Of a stretch of 64,000 nucleotides of DNA, positions 23,207 through 34,432 are shown piece by piece. The stretch spans positions 1 to 64,000 of the forward strand of contig CAZNDG010000007.1 of assembly GCA_964571695.1 (NCBI GenBank), read 5' to 3'. Made by a program: the position numbers and the translations under genes. The notes under the pieces were generated by a model. That model ran no database searches. It was not told the DNA's origin and saw only the letters and a program-made list of their open reading frames with translations. Every line of letters starts with the position of its first letter. Position 1 is the first letter of the stretch. This DNA comes from UBA8958 sp964571695 (lineage in GTDB: Bacteria; Desulfobacterota; Syntrophia; Syntrophales; UBA8958).

Positions 23207-24802
23207 TTATCTTTTCCCACGGAGCTTGGCCTTTACCGTGCGGATCACCATCACCATCTCCGGACACTTCAAAGCCCAAGAGGCGGCAAAATATGTCGTC
23301 AGTCCGGACATGACGCTCATCGTAAGAAACAGGAGACGTTGATCGAGGGGGCCGGCGATCCGCCAGGGAATGATCGTCTCCACAAGCAGGATGGAGAGCC
23401 ACATCACCAGGGAAGCGGCGGACACCTTACACAAAGAGCGGTAAAAGTCCCGGTTCAAATAGGAACCGATCCGTTTTTTCAAAACGATACCAAGCACGAA
23501 TACGTTCACCGCCGAGGCAAGGGAGGTCGCGAGGGCCAGACCGCCATGCCGCATCGGCCCCATGAGCATGATGCTGGCGGCGACATTGACGATCAGGGCG
23601 ACGATCGCTGCCTTCATGGGCATCTTGGTGTCCTGGAGGGAATAGAAGGCCGAAACGATGACCCGAATCACCGAAAAGGCCCACAAACCCAGGGTGTAAT
23701 AGAGCAGCGCCTCGGCGGTTTTGACGGTGGCGGCGGCGTCGAAGGCCCCCCGCTGAAAAAGCACCGAGAGGATAGGCTCCCGAAGGGCTAACAGGGCCAC
23801 GGTGGCGGGAACGGTGATAAAGAGGATCAGCCGCAGGGAAAAGGAGATGGTCTTCTTGAAATCCTCGAATTCCCCCCGGGCCACCTGGTCGGAAAGGCTG
23901 GGCAGGGCCGCCGTCCCCACGGCGATGGCGAAAACGCCCAAGGGCAGCTCGACGATGCGGTCCGCGTAGTAGAGGTAAGAAACGCTCCCCTTGGGGAGGA
24001 GAGAGGCCAGAACGGTCCCGATAAAGACATTGATCTGATAGATGGCGGCCCCAAAGGCCGCGGGCATCATGAGGAGGCCGATCCGCTTCAGCCCCGGATG
24101 GCGGAACCGGAAATTCGGCCGGAGACGAACCCCCATCTTGAGGAGAAACGGCCACTGCATGGCCAACTGGAGAACCCCGCCGACCATTACTCCCACGGCC
24201 AGGGAGAAGACGGGTTCGGAAAAGAAATCCCGCAGCAGGAGGGCGGCGAGGATCATGGAGATGTTCAAGACCACCGGCGACAGGGCCGGAGCCGCAAAGT
24301 GGCGCAGGGAATTGAGGATCCCCATGCAGAGAGCCACCAGGGAGATAAAGAAGATATAGGGGAACATGAACCGGGTCAGCAGGACCGTCAGTTCATATTG
24401 AACGTCATGCTTGACGAACCCCGGGGCCATGACGGCGACGATGAACGGCGCGAACAGTACGCCGGCGATGGAGACGACGACCAGAACCACCGAGAGGGAG
24501 GTAAAGGCCACATCGGCCAGTTCCAGGGCCTCCTGACGGGAACGTTTCTTTAAATATTCAGTGAATACGGGAACGAAGGAAACGGTCAGGGAGCCTTCCG
24601 CCAGGAGGCGGCGCAGGAGGTTGGGGATCCGAAAGGCAACGAAAAAGGCGTCGGTAACCAGGCCGGCGCCGAAGAAGCCGGCGACGACCATGTCGCGGAT
24701 GAAGCCGAAGACCCGGCTCAGCATTGTTGCCAGCCCGACAACCCCCGCCGCCCTGGCAACCTTTTCGTTTTCCCTGCTTTTTTCCTCCGGCTGCGACATC
24801 AT
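23207..24802 (-). CDS. murJ: Lipid II flippase MurJ
   Basis: A 531-residue membrane protein with 14 predicted helices of the MOP superfamily. The family segments GLATMLSRVFGFIRDM, the charged loop after TDAFFVAFRIPNLLRRL, and VSFVPVFTEYLKK are clear. MurJ moves lipid II to the periplasmic face for peptidoglycan synthesis. I use the Met-Met at 24802 as start; a frame open to 24868 adds 22 poorly conserved residues. serS follows 75 bases downstream. Confidence 0.95.
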   Translation of the reverse strand: MMSQPEEKSRENEKVARAAGVVGLATMLSRVFGFIRDMVVAGFFGAGLVTDAFFVAFRIPNLLRRLLAEGSLTVSFVPVFTEYLKKRSRQEALELADVAFTSLSVVLVVVSIAGVLFAPFIVAVMAPGFVKHDVQYELTVLLTRFMFPYIFFISLVALCMGILNSLRHFAAPALSPVVLNISMILAALLLRDFFSEPVFSLAVGVMVGGVLQLAMQWPFLLKMGVRLRPNFRFRHPGLKRIGLLMMPAAFGAAIYQINVFIGTVLASLLPKGSVSYLYYADRIVELPLGVFAIAVGTAALPSLSDQVARGEFEDFKKTISFSLRLILFITVPATVALLALREPILSVLFQRGAFDAAATVKTAEALLYYTLGLWAFSVIRVIVSAFYSLQDTKMPMKAAIVALIVNVAASIMLMGPMRHGGLALATSLASAVNVFVLGIVLKKRIGSYLNRDFYRSLCKVSAASLVMWLSILLVETIIPWRIAGPLDQRLLFLTMSVMSGLTTYFAASWALKCPEMVMVIRTVKAKLRGKR

Positions 24803-24958
24803 CTGATATTTCTCTCCCCGACAGGTGCGGTCATCCGGCTTTTTACCGCCCTTGCCAGGGCGACGCATGCGGGAGAAACGGAACGCCGGGGGGGAGGTTC
24901 CGCACCCGGGTGGCGGGCCGGGCTCCCGGTGGTCATGGATTCGCTCCCGGAATAAATT

Positions 24959-25255
24959 CTAACCGCCCTGCTTATCTTCTCCCATCAGGCGTTCCATCTC
25001 CCGGCGGCCGCAGCCGGTCACGGCGATAACCTTTCTCGTGGCATTGTGTCCGGCGACAATGGTCACCTGGCCCTTCTTGATCCCCAGACCGGACGCCAGG
25101 AAGGAGACGATCTCCTCGTTCGCCCGCCCGTCCACGGGGGGCGCCGTCACCTTGATCTTCAAGGCATCGCCGTGGATGCCGCAGATCCCGCACCGGGAGG
25201 AACGGGGCAGCGCCTTGACGTTCAGCAAAAAACCTTCCGGGGTTTCCCGAATCAT
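24959..25255 (-). CDS. DUF167/YggU family protein
   Basis: 98 residues with the family pattern: ALPRSSRCGICGIHGDALKI, then VTAPPVDGRANEEIVSFLA and the closing VTIVAGHNATRKVIAV. The small alpha/beta fold is of unknown function and widely conserved next to yggT, as here: its ATG overlaps the yggT stop. The extra Cys pair (CGIC) near residue 23 is unusual. There is a 156-base gap to murJ downstream. Confidence 0.88.
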   Translation of the reverse strand: MIRETPEGFLLNVKALPRSSRCGICGIHGDALKIKVTAPPVDGRANEEIVSFLASGLGIKKGQVTIVAGHNATRKVIAVTGCGRREMERLMGEDKQGG

Positions 25256-25554
25256 CAGTGGAAATACATGGCCGCCTGAATCATCGTCTTCACGAGGAAA
25301 AACTGGAGGAAGTAAACGATGAGGATGACGATGATCGGCGAGACGTCAATCCCCGAAGCTCCGAAGGGCAACCGGCGGCGAATGGGCGCCAGCACCGGCT
25401 CCGTGGCCCGGTAAAGAAAATTGACGATGGGATTGTAGGGGTCGGCATTGACCCACGAAATGACGGCCCGGAAGATGATGATCCAGACATAGATGCTCAG
25501 AATCAGATCGATGATCTTGGCGAGTGCGACGATAAAATTACCCATTACGAACAT
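25255..25554 (-). CDS. YggT family membrane protein
   Basis: 99 residues with two hydrophobic segments (ALAKIIDLILSIYVWIIIF near the start and IVILIVYFLQFFLV near the end) and the conserved central SWVNADPYNPIVNFLYRATE, split here as SWVNADPYNP and LYRATEPVLAPIRR. YggT proteins are linked to cell shape, division or osmotic adaptation. It overlaps the downstream DUF167 gene, a conserved pairing. Confidence 0.9.
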   Translation of the reverse strand: MFVMGNFIVALAKIIDLILSIYVWIIIFRAVISWVNADPYNPIVNFLYRATEPVLAPIRRRLPFGASGIDVSPIIVILIVYFLQFFLVKTMIQAAMYFH

Positions 25555-25577
25555 GACGGTATCCTCTTGCGGCGGTT

Positions 25578-26351
25578 CTACAGAGACCCGGCAAATTCCC
25601 GTACGTGCCGGTTGAATTTCTCGGGGTCTTCCATCATAACCAGATGCCCGGAGTTTTCGATCAACGCCATCCGGGCGCCCGGGATATTATCTTTGATGTA
25701 TTGGGAATACTCCGGCGGCATCATCTTGTCTTCCGCTCCACAGACAACCAGCGTGGGGATGTTGATTTTCTTCACCTCTTCGGTCAGGTTCAAATCGTTG
25801 CAGGCCGAGAAATCGCCCTGCATGACCACCGGATTCGCCCTGGCAAAGCCCGCCGAGAGGATCTTCGCGAACTTTTCCCGGTTCTGTCTGGCCAGGGAAA
25901 GCTTGGCCGCCATTTCGATGATGGGCAGCGGATCTTTCAGGAGACCGGCGAGGATCGCCGGATTGACCCACATGGTAACCCCGCCGCCGACGGGAACTAC
26001 GCCCGCCGGCAGTTCCCCGTATCGAACGGCGAAGGAGAGGCTTATGGCGGCCCCCAGGGAATGCCCGATGAGGATCGGTTTCTCGACCTCGAATCCGGCC
26101 AGGATCTTCCGCGTCCAGTCCACATAGGCATCGACGCTCCGCTCCCCATTTCCCTCCGATTGCCCGTGTCCGGGCAGATCCACCGCCAGAACGTTGAAAT
26201 CGTTTTTCAGGTCTCCATACTGATATGCCCAGTGGGTGTGGTCTCCCCCGGAGCCATGTATGAAGACGAGATGACGGATGCCGTCCCGCCAGCGTTCGCT
26301 GCTGGTCCATCCGGCGATCTGGATGCCGTCGATTTCCCTTTTCGTTATCAT
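25578..26351 (-). CDS. Alpha/beta hydrolase
   Basis: About 257 residues. The fold is clear: the oxyanion segment FIHGSGGDHTHW, the strand LAVDLPGHGQSEG, the nucleophile elbow GHSLGAA (Ser near residue 98), the acid in VVCGAEDKMMPP and the His of ENSGHLVMMEDPE. It is a soluble esterase- or lipase-like enzyme of unknown substrate. The ATG at 26351 is well spaced from GGAGG and is preferred to the GTG at 26357. It may head the operon with yggT and DUF167 (23-base gap). Confidence 0.9.
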   Translation of the reverse strand: MITKREIDGIQIAGWTSSERWRDGIRHLVFIHGSGGDHTHWAYQYGDLKNDFNVLAVDLPGHGQSEGNGERSVDAYVDWTRKILAGFEVEKPILIGHSLGAAISLSFAVRYGELPAGVVPVGGGVTMWVNPAILAGLLKDPLPIIEMAAKLSLARQNREKFAKILSAGFARANPVVMQGDFSACNDLNLTEEVKKINIPTLVVCGAEDKMMPPEYSQYIKDNIPGARMALIENSGHLVMMEDPEKFNRHVREFAGSL

Positions 26352-26596
26352 TTCCACCTCCCCGGCGTCTGACTATTTCGGGTTGCCCGGCCCAAGCGTT
26401 GCCGCCGTGATAAAAACAGCTATTTATGTTCCCCCGGCCGGCACGGCCTTTTTTCCCGGACCCACCGGTGCGCCTTTCGTAACACATCTTCCTTATCTTC
26501 CGCAACCGGGTATTTTTCCCATCAACCTATTGACACCGGGGCAAAAAAAGGATTACAGATTCGCACGTTCATTATTCAATCAAGGGGGGAGACGTT

Positions 26597-27409
26597 ATGT
26601 TGAAAGGGAAAAAAATCGGGGTAATCGGGGGCGGTAAAATGGGGGGAGCCCTCATCGGCGGCATCCTCGCCCATCATCTGGTTCCCGCGGAGGCGGTGAT
26701 CGTTGCCGACGTGGATAAAAGGCAGCGTGAGGAGCTGGAAAGAAATCACGGCGTCAAGACCACGGAAGACAACCGCCTGGCCGCCAAATCGGCGCAGATA
26801 ATCATTCTGGCCGTGAAACCTCAGAACATGGCCGAGGTCCTGGCCGGCATCTCCGGGGTTGTGGACAAAAACAAGCTCGTCATATCCATCGCCGCCGGCA
26901 TTCCTATCCGGTTCATCGCCGAGCGACTCAAAGCGGGGGTGCGGATCATCCGCACCATGCCCAACACCCCCGCCCTGATCGGGGAAGGGATGGCCGCGCT
27001 GGCGGCCGGAGCGGGGTCAACCGGGGAGGACATGGATACGGCCCTCCATATTTTCAGCTCCGTGGGGAAAACCGTCGTTGTCAAGGAAGAGCAACTGGAC
27101 GCGGTGACCGGCTTGAGCGGCAGCGGGCCCGCCTATGCCTTCATCATGATCGAGGCCCTCGCCGACGGCGGGGTGCATATGGGACTCAGTCGCGACACGG
27201 CCCTCACCCTGGCCGCCCAGACCCTGCAGGGCGCGGCCCGGCTCTTCCTTTCCGGGGAAAGGCATCCCGGCCAGTTGAAAGACATGGTGACCTCGCCGGG
27301 AGGAACGACGATCGCCGGGATCAGGGTCCTGGAGGACGGCAAGCTCCGGGGCACCCTCATGGCCGCGGTGGAAGCGGCGACCCTGCGTTCCAAAGCCCTG
27401 GGAAGCTGA
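26597..27409 (+). CDS. proC: Pyrroline-5-carboxylate reductase
   Basis: 270 residues. The N-terminal Rossmann fold has GVIGGGKMGGALIGGIL for NAD(P)H; the AVKPQNM and RTMPNTPALIGEGM segments are diagnostic; the C-terminal dimer domain carries AVTGLSGSGPAYAF and TSPGGTTIAGI. It catalyses the last step of proline synthesis. A GGGGGGAG ribosome-binding site precedes the ATG. A 245-base region separates it from the divergent hydrolase gene; I see no named regulatory element there. Confidence 0.96.
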   Translation: MLKGKKIGVIGGGKMGGALIGGILAHHLVPAEAVIVADVDKRQREELERNHGVKTTEDNRLAAKSAQIIILAVKPQNMAEVLAGISGVVDKNKLVISIAAGIPIRFIAERLKAGVRIIRTMPNTPALIGEGMAALAAGAGSTGEDMDTALHIFSSVGKTVVVKEEQLDAVTGLSGSGPAYAFIMIEALADGGVHMGLSRDTALTLAAQTLQGAARLFLSGERHPGQLKDMVTSPGGTTIAGIRVLEDGKLRGTLMAAVEAATLRSKALGS

Positions 27410-27569
27410 ATCGCGCCATCGGCGGGCGGCAGGATGCAAACACACCGGCGGCCCGGCATCCTCTCCCGCTCTTCCCCGCCTCGCTGCTACCCCGGAAAGG
27501 GCATCGGCAGGTGGAAAAAAGGATAATTAAGTCGGCAGCAATGAAATGGCGGTCCTGCCGGTATGGTGC

Positions 27570-29900
27570 TCAGGGGCCGGCCGTTTCCGGCGGCGTTTCG
27601 TCTCCGGCGTCGGGAAACCCGGAAGGGATTTCCTTCCCCGGCGGTATTTCACCACCGGCTTCCGGAGTTTCCGAAGGTGCGGCTGCCTGCTTCCTGCGCT
27701 GGGAGGCACGGCCAGGGCTCCGTCTTTTCCTTCGGGGCGCCTTAGCGGTCTCCCCTTCCTTTTCCGTCAGGTCACCAGTCGTCTCCGCGGGTAAAGGCCC
27801 GTCGGATGCCGGCGTGGTTTCCACGGCGGCGGCGACCTTCCCCGTTTTACGCGACCGCGTCCTTTTGGACGGGGGTCTTTCGGTCTTCCGGGCATCCTCC
27901 GGCATCTGCACGGATACGGCATTACTCCCCGCCGCCGCTACGGTTCCCGATCCTTCGGTCTCTTCCTTCGCTTCCATTACCGGCTTCATGGCCGGCGCCA
28001 CCTCCGATGCGAAGGAATCAGAATCTTCCACCACCGTTTGGCCGGCATCGTCATCGATGTCGGATGGTTCTCCGAACACTCCGGCATCCGTCTCCATGAC
28101 CACCGACGTCGTGAAGGTCTCCGCTTCTCCGGACCCCGTAACCTTATTCCCGGACAGGGACGCCGTGTCGGCGGTGGATTTTTTCCGGCGGTGCCGGGAG
28201 CGCCGGCGTGATTTCTTCTTCGGCGTTTCACCTGGGGCGGCCGCCGGTTCCACCGCCGGTCCCGGCGCTGCCCCCTCGGTATCCTTCACCACAACCCCGT
28301 TTTTTCCCTCCCGGGGCGTCTCCCGCTCCCGAGGTTTCCCCGCGCAGCCGTGATGGTGCTCCTTGGCCGTGTCGGCGTTTTTATCCTTCTCCGTAACGCC
28401 CTCCGGCGCCCCCTCCCGGGCTTCGTACTCCATTCGGACTTCATCCCAAGGCATGTCCGCATGCCCGGAAATATGAATCGACATCTCGCACATGGATTCG
28501 AGCCTGCTTATCTCCAGACGCTTCTGGTTCAAAAGATAATCGGACACCGGATGGGGCAGGCTTACCTTCAGCCCCGAGTAGATTCTCTTGACGGCCTGGG
28601 ACTCTATTTTCCGAAAGGCGCTCAAAGCTATATATTCCAGAGACGGTCGGAAACCGGTGCCCTTGCAGTGGGGGCAGGCGGTGTAGCTTATCTCCTGAAT
28701 CGTCGATTGTTTCTTCTGCCGGGAAAGCTCCAGCATGCCGAATTTCGAGATCTTGGACATTTGAATGCGGGAACGGTCCACGCTCAGGGCCTTTTTGAAG
28801 GCCCGCTCGATCTCGAGCTGATGCTGGCGGTCCATCATGTCGATGAAGTCGATGACGATAAGACCGCCAAGGTCCCGGAGGCGCAACTGGCGGGCAATTT
28901 CCTCCGCCGCCTCGAGGTTGGTGCGGAAGGCGGTCTCCTCCACATTCCGCTTATTCGACCCCCGGCCGGAATTGACATCGATGGTAATCATCGCCTCCGT
29001 GGGATTTATGATCAGATAGCCCCCGGATTTGAGATCCACCCGTTCCTGATAAATGACCCGGATCTGATCTTCGAGGCTGTACCGGTCGAAAAGGGGAACC
29101 ATATCCTTGTAAAGCTTGATGATCTTCACCATGCGGGGCGAGACGGTTTTGCAATAGGCCCGCATCTTCCGGAAGGTCTCCGTATCGTCCACAAGGATCT
29201 CCTCGATTTCCGAGGTGAAATAATCCCGGAGGGAACAGATGCCGAAATCGCTCTCCTGATAGATGACCGCCGGCGCGGGAATAGAAGCCGCGGCTTTCTG
29301 AATCTCTTTCCAGAGCCGGGATAGGTGCTGATAGTCCCTGGCAAGTTCCTGCTTGGTCCGGCTCATTCCCGCCGTGCGGATGATGAATCCCATCCCCTCT
29401 TCCAGTTTGATCTGGCCCATGATTTCCTTGAGGCGTTTCCGGTCCTCCTCGTCCTCGATCTTCCGGGAGATGCCGCCGCCCTGCTTGTTAGGCATCAGGA
29501 CGAGATAACGCCCCGGCAGGGATACGTAGGTGGTAAGCAACGCCCCTTTGCGTTCGCTCACCTCCCGCATGACCTGGACGATGACTTCCTGACCAACCTT
29601 TAAAAACGACCGGCCGTGGCCATGACCACCTTCCGGTCCGTTTTCTCCTTCCCGGCGCTCGATGAAATAATCCTGGCTAACGTCCCGGAGGGGAAGAAAA
29701 CCGTCCTTCTTTCCGCCATAGCTGACGAAGGCCGCCTGAAGACCCCGTTCGACCTTCATGACGATACCTTTGTAGATGTTGCCCGTTATGGGCTCCTTGA
29801 CGGCCATCTGGATATTGTAATCTACCAGTTTGCCGTCATCCACGATGGCCATCCGCTTCTGTTCCGGATGTACCGCGTTGATAAGCATTTGATTTCCCAT
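27570..29900 (-). CDS. Ribonuclease E/G with long disordered tail
   Basis: 776 residues. The first 500 form an RNase E/G catalytic half: an S1 domain (residues about 38-130, GNIYKGIVMKVERGLQAAFV) with an insert rich in Gly/His, the RNase H-like/5' sensor part, the DNase I-like site with metal-binding Asp residues in MITIDVNSGRG and GLIVIDFIDM, and the zinc-link CPHCKGTG. From about residue 510 to the end the sequence is low-complexity, alternating acidic blocks with basic clusters (KKKSRRRSRHRRKKS, RTRSRKTGK, PRRKRRSPGR). This looks like the natively unfolded RNA/partner-binding half of RNase E rather than the short RNase G. Role: mRNA decay and rRNA/tRNA maturation. Confidence 0.92.
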   Translation of the reverse strand: MGNQMLINAVHPEQKRMAIVDDGKLVDYNIQMAVKEPITGNIYKGIVMKVERGLQAAFVSYGGKKDGFLPLRDVSQDYFIERREGENGPEGGHGHGRSFLKVGQEVIVQVMREVSERKGALLTTYVSLPGRYLVLMPNKQGGGISRKIEDEEDRKRLKEIMGQIKLEEGMGFIIRTAGMSRTKQELARDYQHLSRLWKEIQKAAASIPAPAVIYQESDFGICSLRDYFTSEIEEILVDDTETFRKMRAYCKTVSPRMVKIIKLYKDMVPLFDRYSLEDQIRVIYQERVDLKSGGYLIINPTEAMITIDVNSGRGSNKRNVEETAFRTNLEAAEEIARQLRLRDLGGLIVIDFIDMMDRQHQLEIERAFKKALSVDRSRIQMSKISKFGMLELSRQKKQSTIQEISYTACPHCKGTGFRPSLEYIALSAFRKIESQAVKRIYSGLKVSLPHPVSDYLLNQKRLEISRLESMCEMSIHISGHADMPWDEVRMEYEAREGAPEGVTEKDKNADTAKEHHHGCAGKPRERETPREGKNGVVVKDTEGAAPGPAVEPAAAPGETPKKKSRRRSRHRRKKSTADTASLSGNKVTGSGEAETFTTSVVMETDAGVFGEPSDIDDDAGQTVVEDSDSFASEVAPAMKPVMEAKEETEGSGTVAAAGSNAVSVQMPEDARKTERPPSKRTRSRKTGKVAAAVETTPASDGPLPAETTGDLTEKEGETAKAPRRKRRSPGRASQRRKQAAAPSETPEAGGEIPPGKEIPSGFPDAGDETPPETAGP

Positions 29901-29920
29901 ATTTTTTACCTGTAAATGTT

Positions 29921-30529
29921 CTATGTGAAGGCCGAGACATCGCCCTGTCCGACACGGATGATATCCACGACATCGTCTTCCAGACTTATCACCGTGGACT
30001 GTCCTCCCGGGCAGACGCCACCATCGATAATCAGATCGACGCAGTGCCCGAAGCGCTCCCGGATCAGGACCGGGTTGTTCAGGGTCTCCCCGTCTTCAGC
30101 CTTGACGCTGGTGCTGATTATCGGCTGTCCCAGTTCTTTGACCAGGGCCAGACAGATGGGATGATCCGGGACGCGGATTCCCGTCGTCTGCCGCTTGGGC
30201 AGGATGATCTTGGGAACGAGACGCGACGCCTGAAGGACGAAGGTATAAGGTCCCGGCAACAGGCGCCTCATGGTGCGGTAGGCGTAATCGGTTACGAAGG
30301 CGTATTTGCTGATGTCCTTGAGATCGGCGCAGACAAAACTGAAGGGCTGTTTCTTGTTTCGCTTCTTTATTTCGTAAATCTTTTCTATGCCTCTTTTATT
30401 GAAAAGGTCGCAACCCAAACCATAGACCGTATCGGTAGGGTAGATAATGATCCCCCCGTCCCGGAGGACTTCCACGGCCTTCCTGATCAGGCGCGGCTGG
30501 GGATTCTGGCTGTTGATGGCGACCAGCAT
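29921..30529 (-). CDS. Sua5/YciO/YrdC-family protein, likely L-threonylcarbamoyladenylate synthase
   Basis: 202 residues. The conserved start GGIIIYPTDTVYGLGCD, the KKRNKKQPFSFVCADL segment, the PGPYTFVLQAS block and TTGIRVPDHPI mark this fold, which binds threonine, ATP and RNA. TsaC/Sua5 members make threonylcarbamoyl-AMP for the t6A37 modification of tRNAs; YciO relatives differ slightly, and the ISTSVKAEDGE segment leaves some doubt about which subgroup this belongs to. It lies 20 bases upstream of the RNase E/G gene on the same strand, suggesting joint transcription. Confidence 0.85.
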   Translation of the reverse strand: MLVAINSQNPQPRLIRKAVEVLRDGGIIIYPTDTVYGLGCDLFNKRGIEKIYEIKKRNKKQPFSFVCADLKDISKYAFVTDYAYRTMRRLLPGPYTFVLQASRLVPKIILPKRQTTGIRVPDHPICLALVKELGQPIISTSVKAEDGETLNNPVLIRERFGHCVDLIIDGGVCPGGQSTVISLEDDVVDIIRVGQGDVSAFT

Positions 30530-30663
30530 CTTCTTTTCTCGAACCGTTATTCCATAACAGCGCGTCCTGTATCAGAAACGGTGGAGATTAGCAACGAAAT
30601 ATCATCATCACCACGGCGGGGGAAGATTCTCGCATTCCTCCAATGAAATCGAACCTGACGTCA

Positions 30664-32253
<1,590 letters not shown>

Positions 32254-32502
32254 AAATCCTTTTCCTCCCGAAAAAAAATCCGCTACCAGGGGACCTGATA
32301 ACGGATTTTGTGAGTTGCTTTATTTCTTATCTAAACACTAAACCACGATCAGGCCCCGGTATTTTCCGGCCTAATTATGCCGATAATAATAATGCCGATG
32401 ATCGTGTTCAGTTTCATGCCGCTCATGGTAAATTTCTTATTCGGTCGCTCCCCATAATCCGTTCCGGATCTTTTGTCAACATAAATATGGTGATCTTCCC
32501 CA

Positions 32503-34254
32503 TTGCAAATGTCGGCGACATCTATTAGGATCGGCGACATCGTGATTGCGCATATTTATAAACGTTCATCAGGAGGAACGCCCGAAAAAAAGACGGGGGG
32601 GAGGAGTGCGCGACGGTCATTCTTTCGCAGGATCATGGCGATCTCCCTCATGATGACGTTGCCGCTGCTGTTTGCCTGCGGAAGCATGGATATCGAGGCG
32701 CCCCCGCCCGCCGCCACCGGCTCGGGTCCTGCATACGGCGACATCATCGTCGAGGGTTCCATCGGCGATGCCAGCAACCTCATCCCCATCCTTTCCAGCG
32801 ACGCCACCTCGCACCAGATTGGCGGTCTGGTTTACAACGGCCTGGTGAAGTACGACCGGGATCTGAAGATTGTCGGCGATCTGGCCGAATCATGGAAGAT
32901 ATCCCCCGACGGCCTCGACATTGTCTTCCACCTCCGCAAAGGGGTGAAGTGGCACGACGGCGAGCCCTTCACCGCCCGAGACGTCCTGTATACCTATCAG
33001 GTCACCATCGATCCCAAGACGCCCACCGCCTACGCCGGGGATTTCCTAAAGGTGAAGAAGGTTACGGTCCTGGACGATCACACCCTCCGCGTTTCCTACG
33101 ACAAGCCCTTCGCCCCGGCCCTCATGAGTTGGGGTTCCCCCATCCTGCCCCGCCATCTTCTGTCCGGCAGGGACATCACCGCCTCGCCCCTCTCCCGGCG
33201 GCCCGTCGGCACGGGCCTCTACCGCTTCCGGGAGTGGGTGGCGGGACAAAAGATTGTCCTGGCCGCCAATCCCGATTACTTCGAGGGACGGCCTTACCTC
33301 GACGGCTATGTTATGCGAATCATCCCCGACACGGCCACGATGTTTCTCGAATTGCGGGCCGCCGGCATCGACCAGATGGGACTGACACCCCTCCAGTACA
33401 CCCGGCAGACGGAAAACAATCTGTTCCGAAAGAATTACCGCAAATACCGCTACCATTCCTTTTCCTATGTCTATATGGGCTACAATCTTAAGAATCCCCT
33501 CTTCGCCGATAAGCGGGTCCGGCAGGCCATCGCTTATGCCGTCAACAAGGAGGAGATGATCCGGGGGGTGCTGCTGGGTCTGGGGCAGGCGGCGACGGGA
33601 CCTTACAAGCCCGGCACCTGGGCCTGCAACGACCGGGTGCGTACTTACCCCTACGATCCCGGGCGGGCGAAATCCCTCCTGGCGGAGGCGGGCTGGAGAG
33701 ACAGCGACGGCGATGGCGTCCTGGACAAGGATGGCAGACCTTTCGCCTTCGAAATCATCACCAACCAGGGCAACGAAGTACGGGCGAAATGCGCCGAGAT
33801 CATCCAGAAACAACTGGCCGACGTGGGCATCAGGGTAAAGATCAGGATCCTGGAATGGGCGGCCTTCGTAAACGATTTCATCAACAAGCGGCGCTTCGAG
33901 GCGACGATTCTCGGCTGGACAATCCCCCAGGACCCCGATATTTATGACGTCTGGCATTCCAGCAAGACGGGACCAGACGAGTTGAACTTCATCTCCTACA
34001 AAAACGCCGAGGTGGACCGGTTGATCGAACGGGGCCGGGAGGTTTTCGACCAGCAGGAGCGGAAGCGGTGCTACGATCGGATCCAGGAGATCCTGGCCGA
34101 GGAGCAGCCCTACCTCTTCCTCTATGTACCCGATGCCCTGCCCATCATCAGCGCCCGGTTCCGGGGCATCGATCCGGCCCCCCAGGGAATCACCCACAAT
34201 TTCATCAAGTGGTACGTTCCGAAGGAAGAACAGAAATTTGTCCTGACGAAGTGA
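32503..34254 (+). CDS. Peptide-binding lipoprotein, ABC transporter family 5
   Basis: The mature protein (about 525 residues) is a family 5 extracellular solute-binding protein: LAESWKISPDGLDIVFHLRK split over the typical start, RKGVKWHDGEPFTARDV, RRPVGTGLYRFREW, VRQAIAYAVNKEEMI and the C-terminal YDRIQEILAEEQPYLFLY. A lipobox, LLFACG, with Cys at 32677, anchors it outside the inner membrane. The start is uncertain: the ATG at 32635 leaves a signal lacking basic residues, whereas upstream codons (SARRSFFRRI) supply them but offer no ATG except at 32503 and 32509 or a GTG at 32542. No permease or ATPase genes adjoin, so it must work with a transporter encoded elsewhere. Likely cargo is oligopeptides. 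Confidence 0.88.
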   Translation: MQMSATSIRIGDIVIAHIYKRSSGGTPEKKTGGRSARRSFFRRIMAISLMMTLPLLFACGSMDIEAPPPAATGSGPAYGDIIVEGSIGDASNLIPILSSDATSHQIGGLVYNGLVKYDRDLKIVGDLAESWKISPDGLDIVFHLRKGVKWHDGEPFTARDVLYTYQVTIDPKTPTAYAGDFLKVKKVTVLDDHTLRVSYDKPFAPALMSWGSPILPRHLLSGRDITASPLSRRPVGTGLYRFREWVAGQKIVLAANPDYFEGRPYLDGYVMRIIPDTATMFLELRAAGIDQMGLTPLQYTRQTENNLFRKNYRKYRYHSFSYVYMGYNLKNPLFADKRVRQAIAYAVNKEEMIRGVLLGLGQAATGPYKPGTWACNDRVRTYPYDPGRAKSLLAEAGWRDSDGDGVLDKDGRPFAFEIITNQGNEVRAKCAEIIQKQLADVGIRVKIRILEWAAFVNDFINKRRFEATILGWTIPQDPDIYDVWHSSKTGPDELNFISYKNAEVDRLIERGREVFDQQERKRCYDRIQEILAEEQPYLFLYVPDALPIISARFRGIDPAPQGITHNFIKWYVPKEEQKFVLTK

Positions 34255-34432
34255 GCAAGCTCAGGGGGGTTGCATTCATTATCGATTTCATATTTTCAGT
34301 TAATGTGGTATGGGTCAAAGCAGGTATGGAGGGAGAACATCGGCACCGCCGGCTGACATCCCGAAACAACCGCGCAAATGAAGTATCGGGTATAAACCAA
34401 TCGTAAAGATATGTCTTTTGAGGAGTATTGTC

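Noticed and set aside
32349..32540. Small hydrophobic minus-strand ORF upstream of cimA (TIIGIIIIGII)
   Set aside because: No ribosome-binding site before its internal ATGs, simple ATA/ATT-rich sequence, and no flanking support.
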